From: Dehalococcoidia bacterium
GTDB lineage: Bacteria; Chloroflexota; Dehalococcoidia; Dehalococcoidales; RBG-16-60-22
Length of the DNA stretch: 18,226 nucleotides
Direction of reading: 5' to 3'
Assembly: GCA_030613665.1 (NCBI GenBank)
Contig: JAUWLN010000014.1
Span: 1-18,226, forward strand
The position numbers were made by a program, and so were the translations under genes. The notes under the pieces are model-generated. The model had not been told where the DNA came from, did no database searches, and saw nothing but the letters and a program-made list of their open reading frames with translations. Positions 1 to 6,814 of this stretch are shown here, piece after piece; the stretch's first letter is position 1; each line of letters begins with the position of its first letter.

Positions 1-172
1 ACAACGCCCGGCCTCCTCGTGCATTAATCTCCCCGGCTACTTTTTCGGCTCTTTCCGGAACAACATCATTTACCACTACCGTGGCGCCTTCTCTCGCCAG
101 GGTGGTAGCGATAGCCTGACCAATCCCCTGACCGGCACCGGTGACAATGGCTACCTGTCCTTTTAATCTCAT
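1..172 (-). CDS. SDR family oxidoreductase, N-terminal part (cut by window edge)
   Basis: This is the first 57 codons of a short-chain dehydrogenase/reductase; the rest lies beyond position 1. The peptide begins MRLKGQVAIVTGAGQGIGQA, containing the classical TGxxxGIG dinucleotide-binding loop at residues 10-17. A second beta strand follows, ending VVVNDV, where an acidic residue after the strand favours NAD(H) over NADP(H). Two start codons are possible, ATG at 178 and ATG at 172. AAAGGGAG lies about 3 bases before the first and 9 before the second, so 172 is preferred. The gene starts 39 bases after the ComB-like gene stops on the same strand and is probably cotranscribed with it. The SDR fold is certain, but the substrate cannot be read from this fragment. 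Confidence 0.85.
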   Translation of the reverse strand, partial: MRLKGQVAIVTGAGQGIGQAIATTLAREGATVVVNDVVPERAEKVAGEINARGGRAL

Positions 173-210
173 CTCCATTCACTCCCTTTCATAATTTCAC
201 ATAAGATGAG

Positions 211-960
211 TCATATTATAATGCGCTTTCCATCAAAGTAAGGCACAATTTCATATTTGTCCACCTGGCTGGCGAACTCCAGGTCGGCGGCAAAGCCGAT
301 ATCTTTAAGGTAACGACCGTGTTCGCTGGCGGCGAGAACGGCAAGCGGCTTTTCACGGTTCATCCTGGAATATTCGACAGCGGATACAGCGGCGTCGCTG
401 AGCTCGGGAAATATGCCTGACTCAGTAAATTCGGATTGCAGGCGCTGCGCCATCAATCCGGCGCAGTAAAAGTCCTCCAGCGATGGTTGGCCGTAGCGCC
501 CCGCGCAGACGAGCAGGACTCTCTTCAGTGCCTTGTTCGCCGCTGCTTTCGCAACGGCTGTGGACGCGGCGGATAGGTTGACCAGCGTTGCGAGGTACAC
601 AGGCCTGGCGCTGCCGTGAAAAGCCTGGCGCAGGGCTGGCGTACCGTTGGTGGTTGAGAAGTAAATTACCCTGCCGGACATTTTACCTGAGTCAAGATAT
701 TCGATAGGGGAGTTCCCCAGATGGAACCCGGAGATGCGCAGGCCTCTTCTTTCACCACCAAGCAGGAAAGAGGTGTTATCTTCTGATTTCGCGTGGCGTC
801 TGGCCTCGGCGGCCGTAGTGCAGGGACGAACCTCGCTGGCACCGTGCGCCAGTGCCGTAACTATGGTGGTGGCGGCGCGGAGGACGTCAATAACCACGCA
901 CAGTGCGTCTTCAAAACGAACTGGCAGCAACCGCGGCGTTGAGACAATATCTATTTTCAT
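211..960 (-). CDS. comB: ComB-family 2-phosphosulfolactate phosphatase-like protein
   Basis: A 249-residue protein of the ComB family, whose characterised member is a Mg-dependent enzyme that hydrolyses 2-phosphosulfolactate to sulfolactate in coenzyme M synthesis. Family motifs visible are IDVLRAATT (residues 24-32), GGERRG (68-73), LGNSP (81-85), TTNGT (103-107) and a CAGRYGQPSLEDFYCAG block in the second half. The length is normal. An upstream in-frame TTG at 975 would add five residues but has no ribosome site. ATG 960 gives the usual MKIDIV-type N-terminus, although its own Shine-Dalgarno sequence is also weak. It is the first gene after the promoter at 1004-1012 and is followed by an SDR gene. 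No comA or comC homologue is in the window, so the true substrate is open. Fold assignment is firm; function by homology only. Confidence 0.85.
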   Translation of the reverse strand: MKIDIVSTPRLLPVRFEDALCVVIDVLRAATTIVTALAHGASEVRPCTTAAEARRHAKSEDNTSFLLGGERRGLRISGFHLGNSPIEYLDSGKMSGRVIYFSTTNGTPALRQAFHGSARPVYLATLVNLSAASTAVAKAAANKALKRVLLVCAGRYGQPSLEDFYCAGLMAQRLQSEFTESGIFPELSDAAVSAVEYSRMNREKPLAVLAASEHGRYLKDIGFAADLEFASQVDKYEIVPYFDGKRIII

Positions 961-1003
961 GCTCTGGATTAACAATCGCGGTGAATCGGACTGAACCGGT
1001 AAA

Positions 1004-1012
1004 AGTATAGCA
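1004..1012 (-). promoter_or_regulatory. Extended -10 promoter for the ComB-like gene
   Basis: On the minus strand this reads TGC-TATACT, a TGn extended -10 with five of six matches to TATAAT. No good -35 is present 16-18 bases upstream, as is usual for extended -10 promoters. Transcription would start near 997, giving a leader of about 37 bases before ATG 960. This is a prediction from sequence only. Confidence 0.5.
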
Positions 1013-1093
1013 TATAGCTGGCCTGAGGCATAAATAGCTTCGAATTATGGCTGTGCCGGCGTTCGCAGATGAAGTGGTAGCCTGGATATAGAG

Positions 1094-1123
1094 AGGCGGG
1101 CACAGCCAAAAGCCGGCCCGCCT
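1094..1123 (-). terminator. Hairpin after TRAP operon 1 (possible terminator)
   Basis: AGGCGGGC (1094-1101) pairs perfectly with GCCCGCCT (1116-1123) around a 14-base loop, 26 bases after the dctM stop. Read on the minus strand the tail is only mildly T-rich (CTCTCTATAT). The stronger T-rich stretch lies on the plus-strand side (TTCTTTTATTTAT). It may act in both directions, but it is not a textbook intrinsic terminator for the TRAP operon. Confidence 0.5.
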
Positions 1124-1148
1124 TCTTTTATTTATCTCTTCTATACGT

Positions 1149-2480
1149 TTAACCTATCATCAGCCCGGGTAGCCAGGTGATTAAGTGTGGGAAAATGACC
1201 AGCAGCACCATAACAACCAGGACTATGAGAACGTAGGGGATGACACCTCGTATTATGTCCATCACCACCACGCCCAGAGATGGGTCGGCCGCACCGCGGC
1301 AGATGTAAATCCCCATGGCGAATGGCGGCGTCATGAAGGAGGTCTGGAGGTTGACGCAGACCATGATGGCGGCCCAGATCGGGTCAAAGCCCAGTGCAGC
1401 GAAGATGGGAGTGATGATGGGCACCATGATGAAGAGGATGCCTATCCAGTCAATGAAGAAGCCGAGGAGGAAGACGGCGAACATGATGACGGCGAAGGCG
1501 CCCCACCTGCCTCCGGGCACGTTCATAATAGCATTGGTCACCACTTCCCCGCACCCATAGCCGAGAAAGACACCGACGAAGGCAAAGGACATGGTGCCGA
1601 CGAGGAAGATGAACCCGGAGAGCTTCAGCATCGTCGTCAACACGTCTTTCAGGACGGAAAAATTGAAGCGACGGTAGCCTATTGTCAGTATCATGGACAT
1701 GAGGGCACCGGTAGCGGCAGCCTCAGTGGGCGTGGCAATGCCCAGGAAGATGACCCCCAGCACGGAGAATATGAGGATGGCGGGCGGCACCAGTGAGCCA
1801 GCCAGTATCGTCGTCTTCTTTAAGAAGGGAACCGTTCTTTCTTCAACAGGCACTGGTGGCCCGATGTCATGCTGAAAGAAGGCGCGGATGACAACGTAGC
1901 CGACATAACCGAAGGCAAGCATGAAGCCAGGGACAAAGGCGCCGAAGAACATCTGGCCGACCGATATCTCCGCCATCGGCCCGTAGACGACTATCATGAC
2001 GCTGGGCGGGATAAGGATGCCCAGGACGCCACCGGCGACACAGACACCGGAGGCGAAGCTCTTGCTGTAGCCCCGCTTTATCATCGAAGGGAGGGCAACC
2101 ATCGTGAGCAGCGTGACCGAGGCGGTGATGACGCCAACGGTAGCCGCCATAACCGTACCCACCAGGATGGTGACCACCGCCAGCCCGCCGCGAAATCCTC
2201 CCAGCCAGAGGTAGAGGGCAGTATAGAGCTTCTCTATTATCCCCGAGCGTTCCAGCATCGCCCCCATGAAGATGAAGAGGGGCACCGCCAGCAGGACGCG
2301 GTTAACCATCAGCCGGTAGATGCGCAGGTAAAAAACCTGGCTTACTTGCTCTCCCCAGAGGAATATGCCGACGGCAATGCCAACGAACCCGATGATGTAG
2401 GCTAGAGGGAAGCCGGTCATCACCAGAACCAGGATGCCACCGAGCATGAGGATGGTAACCAGTTCAGGACTAAGTTCCAT
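1149..2480 (-). CDS. dctM: TRAP transporter large permease (DctM family), TRAP system 1
   Basis: A 443-residue polytopic inner-membrane protein, the Na+-coupled substrate-translocating subunit of a TRAP transporter. About a dozen hydrophobic segments run throughout. Recognisable family stretches are GFPLAYIIGFVG near the N-terminus, VPLFIFMGAMLERSGI, GILIPPSVMIVVYG, the TPTEAAATGA segment, and FMTPPFAMGIY near the C-terminus. Length is normal. ATG 2480 is preceded by GGGAGGGCCT, a good ribosome site, and the start overlaps the end of dctQ by 11 bases, indicating translational coupling. It is the last gene of dctP-dctQ-dctM. The family is certain; the substrate is set by the DctP and cannot be named from this subunit. 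Confidence 0.96.
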   Translation of the reverse strand: MELSPELVTILMLGGILVLVMTGFPLAYIIGFVGIAVGIFLWGEQVSQVFYLRIYRLMVNRVLLAVPLFIFMGAMLERSGIIEKLYTALYLWLGGFRGGLAVVTILVGTVMAATVGVITASVTLLTMVALPSMIKRGYSKSFASGVCVAGGVLGILIPPSVMIVVYGPMAEISVGQMFFGAFVPGFMLAFGYVGYVVIRAFFQHDIGPPVPVEERTVPFLKKTTILAGSLVPPAILIFSVLGVIFLGIATPTEAAATGALMSMILTIGYRRFNFSVLKDVLTTMLKLSGFIFLVGTMSFAFVGVFLGYGCGEVVTNAIMNVPGGRWGAFAVIMFAVFLLGFFIDWIGILFIMVPIITPIFAALGFDPIWAAIMVCVNLQTSFMTPPFAMGIYICRGAADPSLGVVVMDIIRGVIPYVLIVLVVMVLLVIFPHLITWLPGLMIG

Positions 2481-2982
2481 AGGCCCTCCCCTTTATGGTG
2501 TGGTATATGTTGCGAGAGATGTTGGCCATGCCCTGCATGAGCAGTAGCGCAAAGCCGAGGAAAATCATCGTCCGGAGCGGGTACCACGGGGGGTACCAGT
2601 AGCCCTCCACGCTTACTTCCATGACGCCCCAGGACCACATCATCTTGTTAAAGGCAGCGAACACGACCAATCCAATTACGGGGAGAAAGAAAAGTAAGCC
2701 GCCGATGGTATCAGTGATGGCTCTGGCGCGCGGTGACATGTGGATGTAAAATACGTCCACCCGGACATGAGCGTGGAGGCTCTCCGTATAGGCATAGCCC
2801 CAGCAATACAAAGACATCCCGAGGGCCATGGCAGTCTCGTAGCCCCATACCGTCGGAGAGTTAAAAACATAGCGGGCAACAACGTCATAGACTACGACCA
2901 GTATTAATAGAAGCCCAAACCAGCGGGCAATGTTCCCTGCTCCCTCACTGATGAAATCAACGGTCTCAAAAACTTTCCTCAT
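2470..2982 (-). CDS. dctQ: TRAP transporter small permease (DctQ family), TRAP system 1
   Basis: A 170-residue protein with four predicted membrane helices. The first runs from about residue 18 (ARWFGLLLILVVVYDVVARYVF) and is followed by the family-typical WGYETAMALGMSLYCWGYAYT segment. DctQ forms the membrane unit of a TRAP transporter with DctM. The start ATG 2982 has only a weak purine-rich sequence upstream (CGAGAATAAAAAACG), in contrast to the strong sites of dctP and dctM in the same operon. A perfect hairpin lies about 25 bases upstream of this start, in the gap after dctP. The gene overlaps dctM by 11 bases. Confidence 0.94.
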   Translation of the reverse strand: MRKVFETVDFISEGAGNIARWFGLLLILVVVYDVVARYVFNSPTVWGYETAMALGMSLYCWGYAYTESLHAHVRVDVFYIHMSPRARAITDTIGGLLFFLPVIGLVVFAAFNKMMWSWGVMEVSVEGYWYPPWYPLRTMIFLGFALLLMQGMANISRNIYHTIKGRAYGT

Positions 2983-3007
2983 CGTTTTTTATTCTCGTTA
3001 ATGCTAA

Positions 3008-3043
3008 AGTTCCCTGCTTCGGGAGAACCCGAAGCAGGGAACT
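3008..3043 (-). promoter_or_regulatory. Perfect 16-bp intercistronic hairpin between dctP and dctQ (TRAP 1)
   Basis: AGTTCCCTGCTTCGGG (3008-3023) is exactly complementary to CCCGAAGCAGGGAACT (3028-3043), with a 4-base loop. On the minus strand it begins 8 bases after the dctP stop and ends about 25 bases before the dctQ start. There is no T-run directly after it, so it is not a simple terminator. The position fits an RNA-stabilising or partial-termination element that leaves more dctP than dctQM message. The structure is seen in the sequence; the role is inferred. Confidence 0.75.
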
Positions 3044-3051
3044 CTTGGCAA

Positions 3052-4200
3052 CTACATGCGCTGCCAGCCGTCTCGGTAGGCAGCCCGGAAAGCCTTAATG
3101 GATTCCCAGACCTTGTCGAAGAACGGGTCCGCAGCGGCGCGCTCTGCGTAGAGCGCATTGCCTCGGTCAAGCATCTCTTGTCCGATCGAGTCGGGGATGA
3201 ACAATACATTGGCGCCCTTTTCCCTGAATACCGGGATAGCTTCAAGGTCGCGCTGGGTCATGAAGAGATAGTAGTCCATGGCCGCGGCCTCGCCCATCTC
3301 GGTAATCATCATCTTCAGGTCGTCAGGCATTGCATTCCAGGTATCCGTGTTCCACATCTGTGGCTGCCACTCCTGGGGCTGGCGAATCGAGCCCAGATAG
3401 AAATAGTCGCAGACCTCGTACATCGCCATCGACAGGTCATACCCGGGGGAGCTGAGCTGATAACCGTCGAGCACGCCTCGCATCAGGGACTCGTAGGTCT
3501 CCTCGCTGCTCAGCGTGACCACGGAAGCGCCCATGTCGGTGAAAATCTTGCCGTCATCGCCGGCGGTGCGCAGCTTCAATCCCTTGATGTCCGCTGGTCC
3601 GTTGAGAGCTTCCTTGGTGCTGATGAACATCTCGGGTACGGTCTGGAACCCGCCAGTGAAGACCACGTTGTAGTCCGAGCACATCTCCTGTAGCAGGGCC
3701 ATGCCCTCGAGCTTCATCCAGAAGAACTGCTCGGTGGGGGAAAGGCCGCCGATCTGGTAGGTGAACAGGTTGCAGGCGGGGCCGAAGCGGTCCATCCAGT
3801 ACATGGTGCAGGTGGTGGCAAAGTCGAGCACGCCTTCGTGGATACCGTCAAGCTCCACCATCGACGGGACGATTTCGCCGCCCGCGTGTGGGGCCATATC
3901 GAGCCGGCCGCCACTGGCAATTTCGAGGTTAGCCTGATACTCGGCTACTCCCTTGCAGAAAGTGGAGCCGCCGCCGGCATGGCACTGGGCAACCAGAGTA
4001 AGTACTTTAGCGGGTTGGGCTGGTGCCGGAGCTGGAGATGGTGCTGGAGTCGGTGCTGGTGCCGGACCTGGTGCCGGTGCCGGAGCTGGAGCTGGTGCTG
4101 GTGCCGGCGCTGGTGCTGGAGCCGGTGCGGCACAAGCTGCAGCAATGAGGCTGACAATTAATAGTGATGCTATTAACCCTAATACTATCGATTTTCTCAC
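3052..4200 (-). CDS. dctP: TRAP transporter substrate-binding lipoprotein (DctP family), TRAP system 1
   Basis: A 382-residue extracytoplasmic solute receptor that captures substrate and delivers it to DctQM. Residues 1-22 are a lipoprotein signal ending in the lipobox IAAAC, with Cys23 as the acylated residue. Residues 24-64 are a low-complexity linker of mostly Ala-Pro dipeptides. The binding domain follows, with the family-typical KGLKLRTAG stretch whose arginine normally contacts the substrate carboxylate, and SSEETYESLMRGVLDGYQ. The start codon is GTG at 4200, chosen because AGGAGGT lies 8 bases upstream and the peptide then begins MRKSIVLG, a good signal sequence. It is first in the operon behind a predicted promoter at 4441-4469 with a long leader. 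Substrate is probably an organic acid, unnamed. The second TRAP DctP in this window is clearly different in sequence. Confidence 0.94.
   Translation of the reverse strand: MRKSIVLGLIASLLIVSLIAAACAAPAPAPAPAPAPAPAPAPAPGPAPAPTPAPSPAPAPAQPAKVLTLVAQCHAGGGSTFCKGVAEYQANLEIASGGRLDMAPHAGGEIVPSMVELDGIHEGVLDFATTCTMYWMDRFGPACNLFTYQIGGLSPTEQFFWMKLEGMALLQEMCSDYNVVFTGGFQTVPEMFISTKEALNGPADIKGLKLRTAGDDGKIFTDMGASVVTLSSEETYESLMRGVLDGYQLSSPGYDLSMAMYEVCDYFYLGSIRQPQEWQPQMWNTDTWNAMPDDLKMMITEMGEAAAMDYYLFMTQRDLEAIPVFREKGANVLFIPDSIGQEMLDRGNALYAERAAADPFFDKVWESIKAFRAAYRDGWQRM
4018..4131 (-). repeat. Low-complexity Ala-Pro codon repeat inside dctP of TRAP 1
   Basis: About 110 bases made of 6-base units of the type GGTGCC/GGTGCT/GGAGCT (plus strand), encoding the Ala-Pro linker of the lipoprotein. 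The units vary at third codon positions, so the repeat is imperfect. Such tracts can change length by slippage. Only Gly, Thr and Ser interrupt the alternation, near the distal end of the linker. Confidence 0.85.
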
Positions 4201-4574
4201 TAAGTTCTACCTCCTATACTGATTAAAATACAGCATTAAACGAAGTAATGGTTCTAACTGAATTTAACCACCCCCTTTTCGTATATTTCTGCTCAACTCG
4301 CTATTCACTAAAAGCAAGCGCCATAAAGCGCCGCTCTAGCCCATAAAGCTTGGCCACACTTAAATTTCAATTTCAGGCGCAATGTCGAATTTAGGCTTAT
4401 TGATTGAGCAGCTTCACATATTCTGAATGGACTACTATATAAAATAATAGCAAAGAGCAAAATTGTCAAGAGCATATGGGTAGTATAGCTTTTTTTTTAG
4501 AATTTTGCCACATTCAGTAGCGGGTAGCCGCGATGGTCGCCGGCTAATTCCGGGTTACAGGGATTTTTAGTATA
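4201..4574. other. Gene-free stretch upstream of TRAP operon 1
   Basis: No coding region is supported here. It holds the dctP ribosome site, a leader of roughly 230 bases, the predicted minus-strand promoter at 4441-4469, and a run of nine T on the plus strand around 4490-4498. It also contains an imperfect hairpin at 4525-4546 (TAGCCGCGA against TCGCCGGCTA with one bulged base) after the coiled-coil gene; this is not followed by T on either strand. A short CCATAAAGC direct repeat occurs twice near 4320-4350. Confidence 0.6.
4441..4469 (-). promoter_or_regulatory. Sigma-70-type promoter for TRAP operon 1
   Basis: On the minus strand, a perfect -35 TTGACA (4469-4464), a 17-base spacer and a -10 TATTTT (4446-4441, four of six matches). 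Transcription would start near 4434, about 235 bases before the dctP GTG. The long leader could carry regulation, but no known riboswitch was recognised. Confidence 0.55.
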
Positions 4575-4898
4575 TCATTCTTTTTCCCTATCGGATAGTT
4601 CAGCCTCCAGTGAGCTTATGGCAGCTTCAGCCTTTTCCAGTTCAATCTGTAAATCACTTTTTTCTGTTTCAAGCGTGGAAATCCGGGTTTGCTGCGAGGA
4701 TATTAAAAATCCCTGGTTAGCCAATGTCTGCTCAAGGTCTAAATTAAATTGTGCCAGTCGAGACATCTCATCCTGCTGACCGCTTATTTTTACGGCGAAG
4801 TTTTCAAATATGGGCGTATAGATAAAATAATTAGCTAAAAACGCCAGTACGCTGCTGGCTAATAAACAGGTTAATATAATCAGTACTATCTTTTTCAT
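4575..4898 (-). CDS. Small membrane-anchored coiled-coil protein, function unknown
   Basis: A 107-residue protein. Residues 4-28 form one hydrophobic segment (KIVLIILTCLLASSVLAFLANYFIY), either an uncleaved anchor or a signal sequence. From about residue 60 the sequence shows heptad-like spacing of Leu/Ile with many Glu, Gln and Lys (STLETEKSDLQIELEKAEAA), a strong coiled-coil signature that runs nearly to the C-terminus. There is no catalytic motif. The start ATG has GAGGAGAAG upstream at good spacing, supporting a real gene. It stands alone between TRAP operon 1 and a divergent methyltransferase gene. I do not recognise a family; it resembles generic membrane-tethered coiled-coil spacers. 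Confidence 0.75.
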   Translation of the reverse strand: MKKIVLIILTCLLASSVLAFLANYFIYTPIFENFAVKISGQQDEMSRLAQFNLDLEQTLANQGFLISSQQTRISTLETEKSDLQIELEKAEAAISSLEAELSDREKE

Positions 4899-5161
4899 GG
4901 CTCACTTCTCCTCTAAAGGGCTGCCGTATTTCTGAGAGATATGGTGTTACCTTGAATCAAGATTGACGGGGGCAGAAAGATCGTCTGATAACAACGCTAT
5001 TCGATACGGTCTAGGTTAAAATTGTAAAACTTATACGTCCACAAGTCAACGAAAAGTACTTCCACAGGGCAGCTTTCTTCTTCTTAACAAACTGATGAAG
5101 CAACAGAAAAACGGTCCTTTTTTATCCAATATGTAACAAAAGTCTAATAATGTCGCTTGCA
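4899..5161. other. Divergent intergenic region, no gene seen
   Basis: This stretch separates the minus-strand coiled-coil gene from the plus-strand methyltransferase gene. It carries the ribosome site of the coiled-coil gene at its left end. It is A+T-rich on the right. I see no convincing promoter for the leftward gene and no small open reading frame with a ribosome site. Confidence 0.5.
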
Positions 5162-5190
5162 TTGATAATCATTTAGGAGAGCACTATACT
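5162..5190 (+). promoter_or_regulatory. Promoter of the methyltransferase gene, predicting a nearly leaderless mRNA
   Basis: TTGATA (5162-5167), a 17-base spacer, and TATACT (5185-5190), with four and five matches to consensus. Transcription would begin around 5197, only about 4 bases before ATG 5201. The purine-rich AGGAGA at 5175-5180 lies inside the promoter spacer and 20 bases from the ATG, so it would not serve as a ribosome site. Confidence 0.55.
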
Positions 5191-5200
5191 ACTATAGATT

Positions 5201-5944
5201 ATGGTTTCCGAGTTTATGTATGAGCTTTTCAGCGATATGCCCCGGCAGGGCCCCGGCAGCAACAAATATACCCGAAAAGCATATAAGCTCTTACCGACTT
5301 TGCCACCACGACCGAATATCTTAGATGTGGGTTGTGGTTCAGGTATGCAGACTTTAGAACTGGCTCGGATTTCAGAAGGGCAAATTACTGCTTTAGACAA
5401 TTATCAGCCCTTTTTAGATGATTTGAAAAGACGTGCTGAAGCTGAAGGGCTTGATAATAAAATCAAAACAATAAATGGTTCGATGTTAAATCTCCCGTTT
5501 GCCAAGGGCACATTTGATCTTATATGGGCAGAAGGTGCAGTATACATAATAGGGTTTGCGAAGGGGCTTTGTGAATGGAAGCCATTAATAAGAATAGGCG
5601 GTTATCTAGTAGTTTCTGAACTTACTTGGCTTAGGACAGATATGCCGAATGAGATAAGTACTTATTGGAAAGGTGAGTACCCGGGAATTAAGACCATAGC
5701 AGAAAATGTGGGGATAATCGGACAAGAGGGTTATGACTTGATGGGTAGTTTTACCCTGCCTGAATCTGGCTGGTGGGATGATTTCTACAAGCCGTTACGG
5801 AGGCGAATAAATCTACTTAGGCACAAGTACAAAGGAAATCGGGAAGCATCAGCGGTGTTAGATGCTAGTAAGCAAGAGATAGACATGTATAAAAAATACT
5901 CACCTTATTATGGTTACGTCTTTTACTTGATGCAATCAAAATAA
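5201..5944 (+). CDS. Class I SAM-dependent methyltransferase
   Basis: A 247-residue cytoplasmic enzyme with the Rossmann methyltransferase fold. Motif I is LDVGCGSGM at residues 41-49, the acidic residue that binds the SAM ribose is Asp66 in ALDNY, and FDLIWAEGAVY at about 105-115 is the motif IV region. The C-terminal third is rich in Trp, Tyr and Lys and probably forms the substrate cap. An in-frame TAG three bases before the ATT preceding the ATG rules out a longer start. ATG 5216 is a possible alternative. Base composition and codon use are visibly more A+T-rich than in the surrounding genes, suggesting recent acquisition. The gene is monocistronic, with its own promoter and a terminator at 6012-6056. 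The substrate is unknown. Confidence 0.9.
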   Translation: MVSEFMYELFSDMPRQGPGSNKYTRKAYKLLPTLPPRPNILDVGCGSGMQTLELARISEGQITALDNYQPFLDDLKRRAEAEGLDNKIKTINGSMLNLPFAKGTFDLIWAEGAVYIIGFAKGLCEWKPLIRIGGYLVVSELTWLRTDMPNEISTYWKGEYPGIKTIAENVGIIGQEGYDLMGSFTLPESGWWDDFYKPLRRRINLLRHKYKGNREASAVLDASKQEIDMYKKYSPYYGYVFYLMQSK

Positions 5945-6011
5945 GGACATCCCCCTAACAAACTGACGCTTTGTATACCTGTGTTGGTCCTACATGCCCT
6001 CGATATGCAAC

Positions 6012-6056
6012 GGAACTGCATTTTGTCTCATTAGGCTTAAAATGGTTCCTTTTTTT
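6012..6056 (+). terminator. Intrinsic terminator after the methyltransferase gene
   Basis: GGAAC (6012-6016) pairs with GTTCC (6045-6049) and CATTTT (6019-6024) with AAAATG (6039-6044), with a two-base bulge and a 14-base loop. Seven T follow at 6050-6056. It lies 68 bases after the methyltransferase stop codon. Confidence 0.75.
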
Positions 6057-6129
6057 ATCCCACAACCCCGCGCCAAGCCTTCCGGTTTGAAATTCACCGC
6101 GCCTTTTTACCACTAACCGGCATTACGAA

Positions 6130-6158
6130 TTGTTTTATTACTCTCCAGACTCTATGAT
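6130..6158 (+). promoter_or_regulatory. Possible promoter for the PPC/DUF296 gene
   Basis: TTGTTT (6130-6135), 17-base spacer, TATGAT (6153-6158). The -10 matches five of six consensus bases, the -35 only the first three. It lies between the preceding terminator and the gene, giving a leader of about 45 bases. Confidence 0.4.
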
Positions 6159-6211
6159 AAGATAACTCCAGCATGAAGTGACAGACAAAAGAAAAAGGGG
6201 GGAAAGAGAAA

Positions 6212-6709
6212 GTGGCAGAACTAGGCGCCTATTATGCTTTGGGTAAATGTGGCAGGTTTGTCCCGGTAAGATTAAAGACCCATACGGACATTGCCACTGG
6301 TCTGAAGGCAGTTTGCGAGCAAAACGGGATTAAATACGGGGCTATCGACGGCATCGGCAACGTGCGTCAACTGACCTATCAACTATTGGTACCCGATTCC
6401 AGGGCGAAGCACGGCGTGCGTCTGGACGAGCCCCAGGTCCTGCCCGGCCCTTTAGAACTGCTTAATCTCAAGGGCGTCATCTTCCAGTCGGAGAAAGATG
6501 AGACACTTATCCACCTGCACGGCATTTTCTCAGACAGAGAGGGGAAAATACTGGGCGGGCACCTTGCGGAAAATGGTAACCCGGTCCTGGGAACGCTTGA
6601 TGCCTTTATTACCGAATTGGCTGATGCTGAGATTGTCCGGCAAATGGATGAAGACGTGGGCTTGGGTTTGTGCACACCAATCGGAGCTTTTGCCCATGTG
6701 AAAGGCTAG
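6212..6709 (+). CDS. PPC (DUF296) domain protein
   Basis: A 165-residue protein consisting almost entirely of one PPC domain (plants and prokaryotes conserved, DUF296). The diagnostic block HLHGIFSDREGKILGGHL is at residues 101-118, with the His-x-His and GGHL elements that in structures line a probable metal or ligand site. Bacterial members form trimers and are often annotated as DNA-binding, but no AT-hook is present here, so DNA binding is not shown. The start is GTG at 6212, preceded by AAAGGGGGGAAAGAG. It faces the molybdopterin gene tail to tail, with a probable terminator between them. The biological role is unknown. Confidence 0.88.
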   Translation: MAELGAYYALGKCGRFVPVRLKTHTDIATGLKAVCEQNGIKYGAIDGIGNVRQLTYQLLVPDSRAKHGVRLDEPQVLPGPLELLNLKGVIFQSEKDETLIHLHGIFSDREGKILGGHLAENGNPVLGTLDAFITELADAEIVRQMDEDVGLGLCTPIGAFAHVKG

Positions 6710-6715
6710 GCATTT

Positions 6716-6793
6716 AAGCCGTTCTGGTGCCGGTTATTCGATTCGGCTAACCCCGCGCACGTGGGCCAGAACCGGGCGCAGGCGGCTTTTTTT
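6716..6793 (+). terminator. Long imperfect hairpin with T-run between convergent genes
   Basis: Nested pairings: AAGCCG (6716-6721) with CGGCTT (6783-6788), GTTCTGG (6721-6727) with CCAGAAC (6766-6772), and GGTTA (6732-6736) with TAACC (6748-6752). Seven T follow at 6787-6793. It would end transcription from the PPC gene; on the opposite strand the T-run is on the wrong side. The internal loops are large, so confidence is moderate. Confidence 0.5.
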
Positions 6794-6814
6794 GCGGACT
6801 GACAGAAAAACATC

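Noticed and set aside
1185..2405. Plus-strand open frames rich in His, Asp and Glu
   Set aside because: They are shadows of the hydrophobic DctM codons read in antisense; composition is typical of antisense of membrane proteins.
3001..3693. Plus-strand frame of 230 codons starting in the hairpin
   Set aside because: It is antisense to dctP; the start lies within an inverted repeat and no family is recognised.
4525..4546. Hairpin after the coiled-coil gene as terminator
   Set aside because: The stem has a bulge and no T-run follows on the minus strand.
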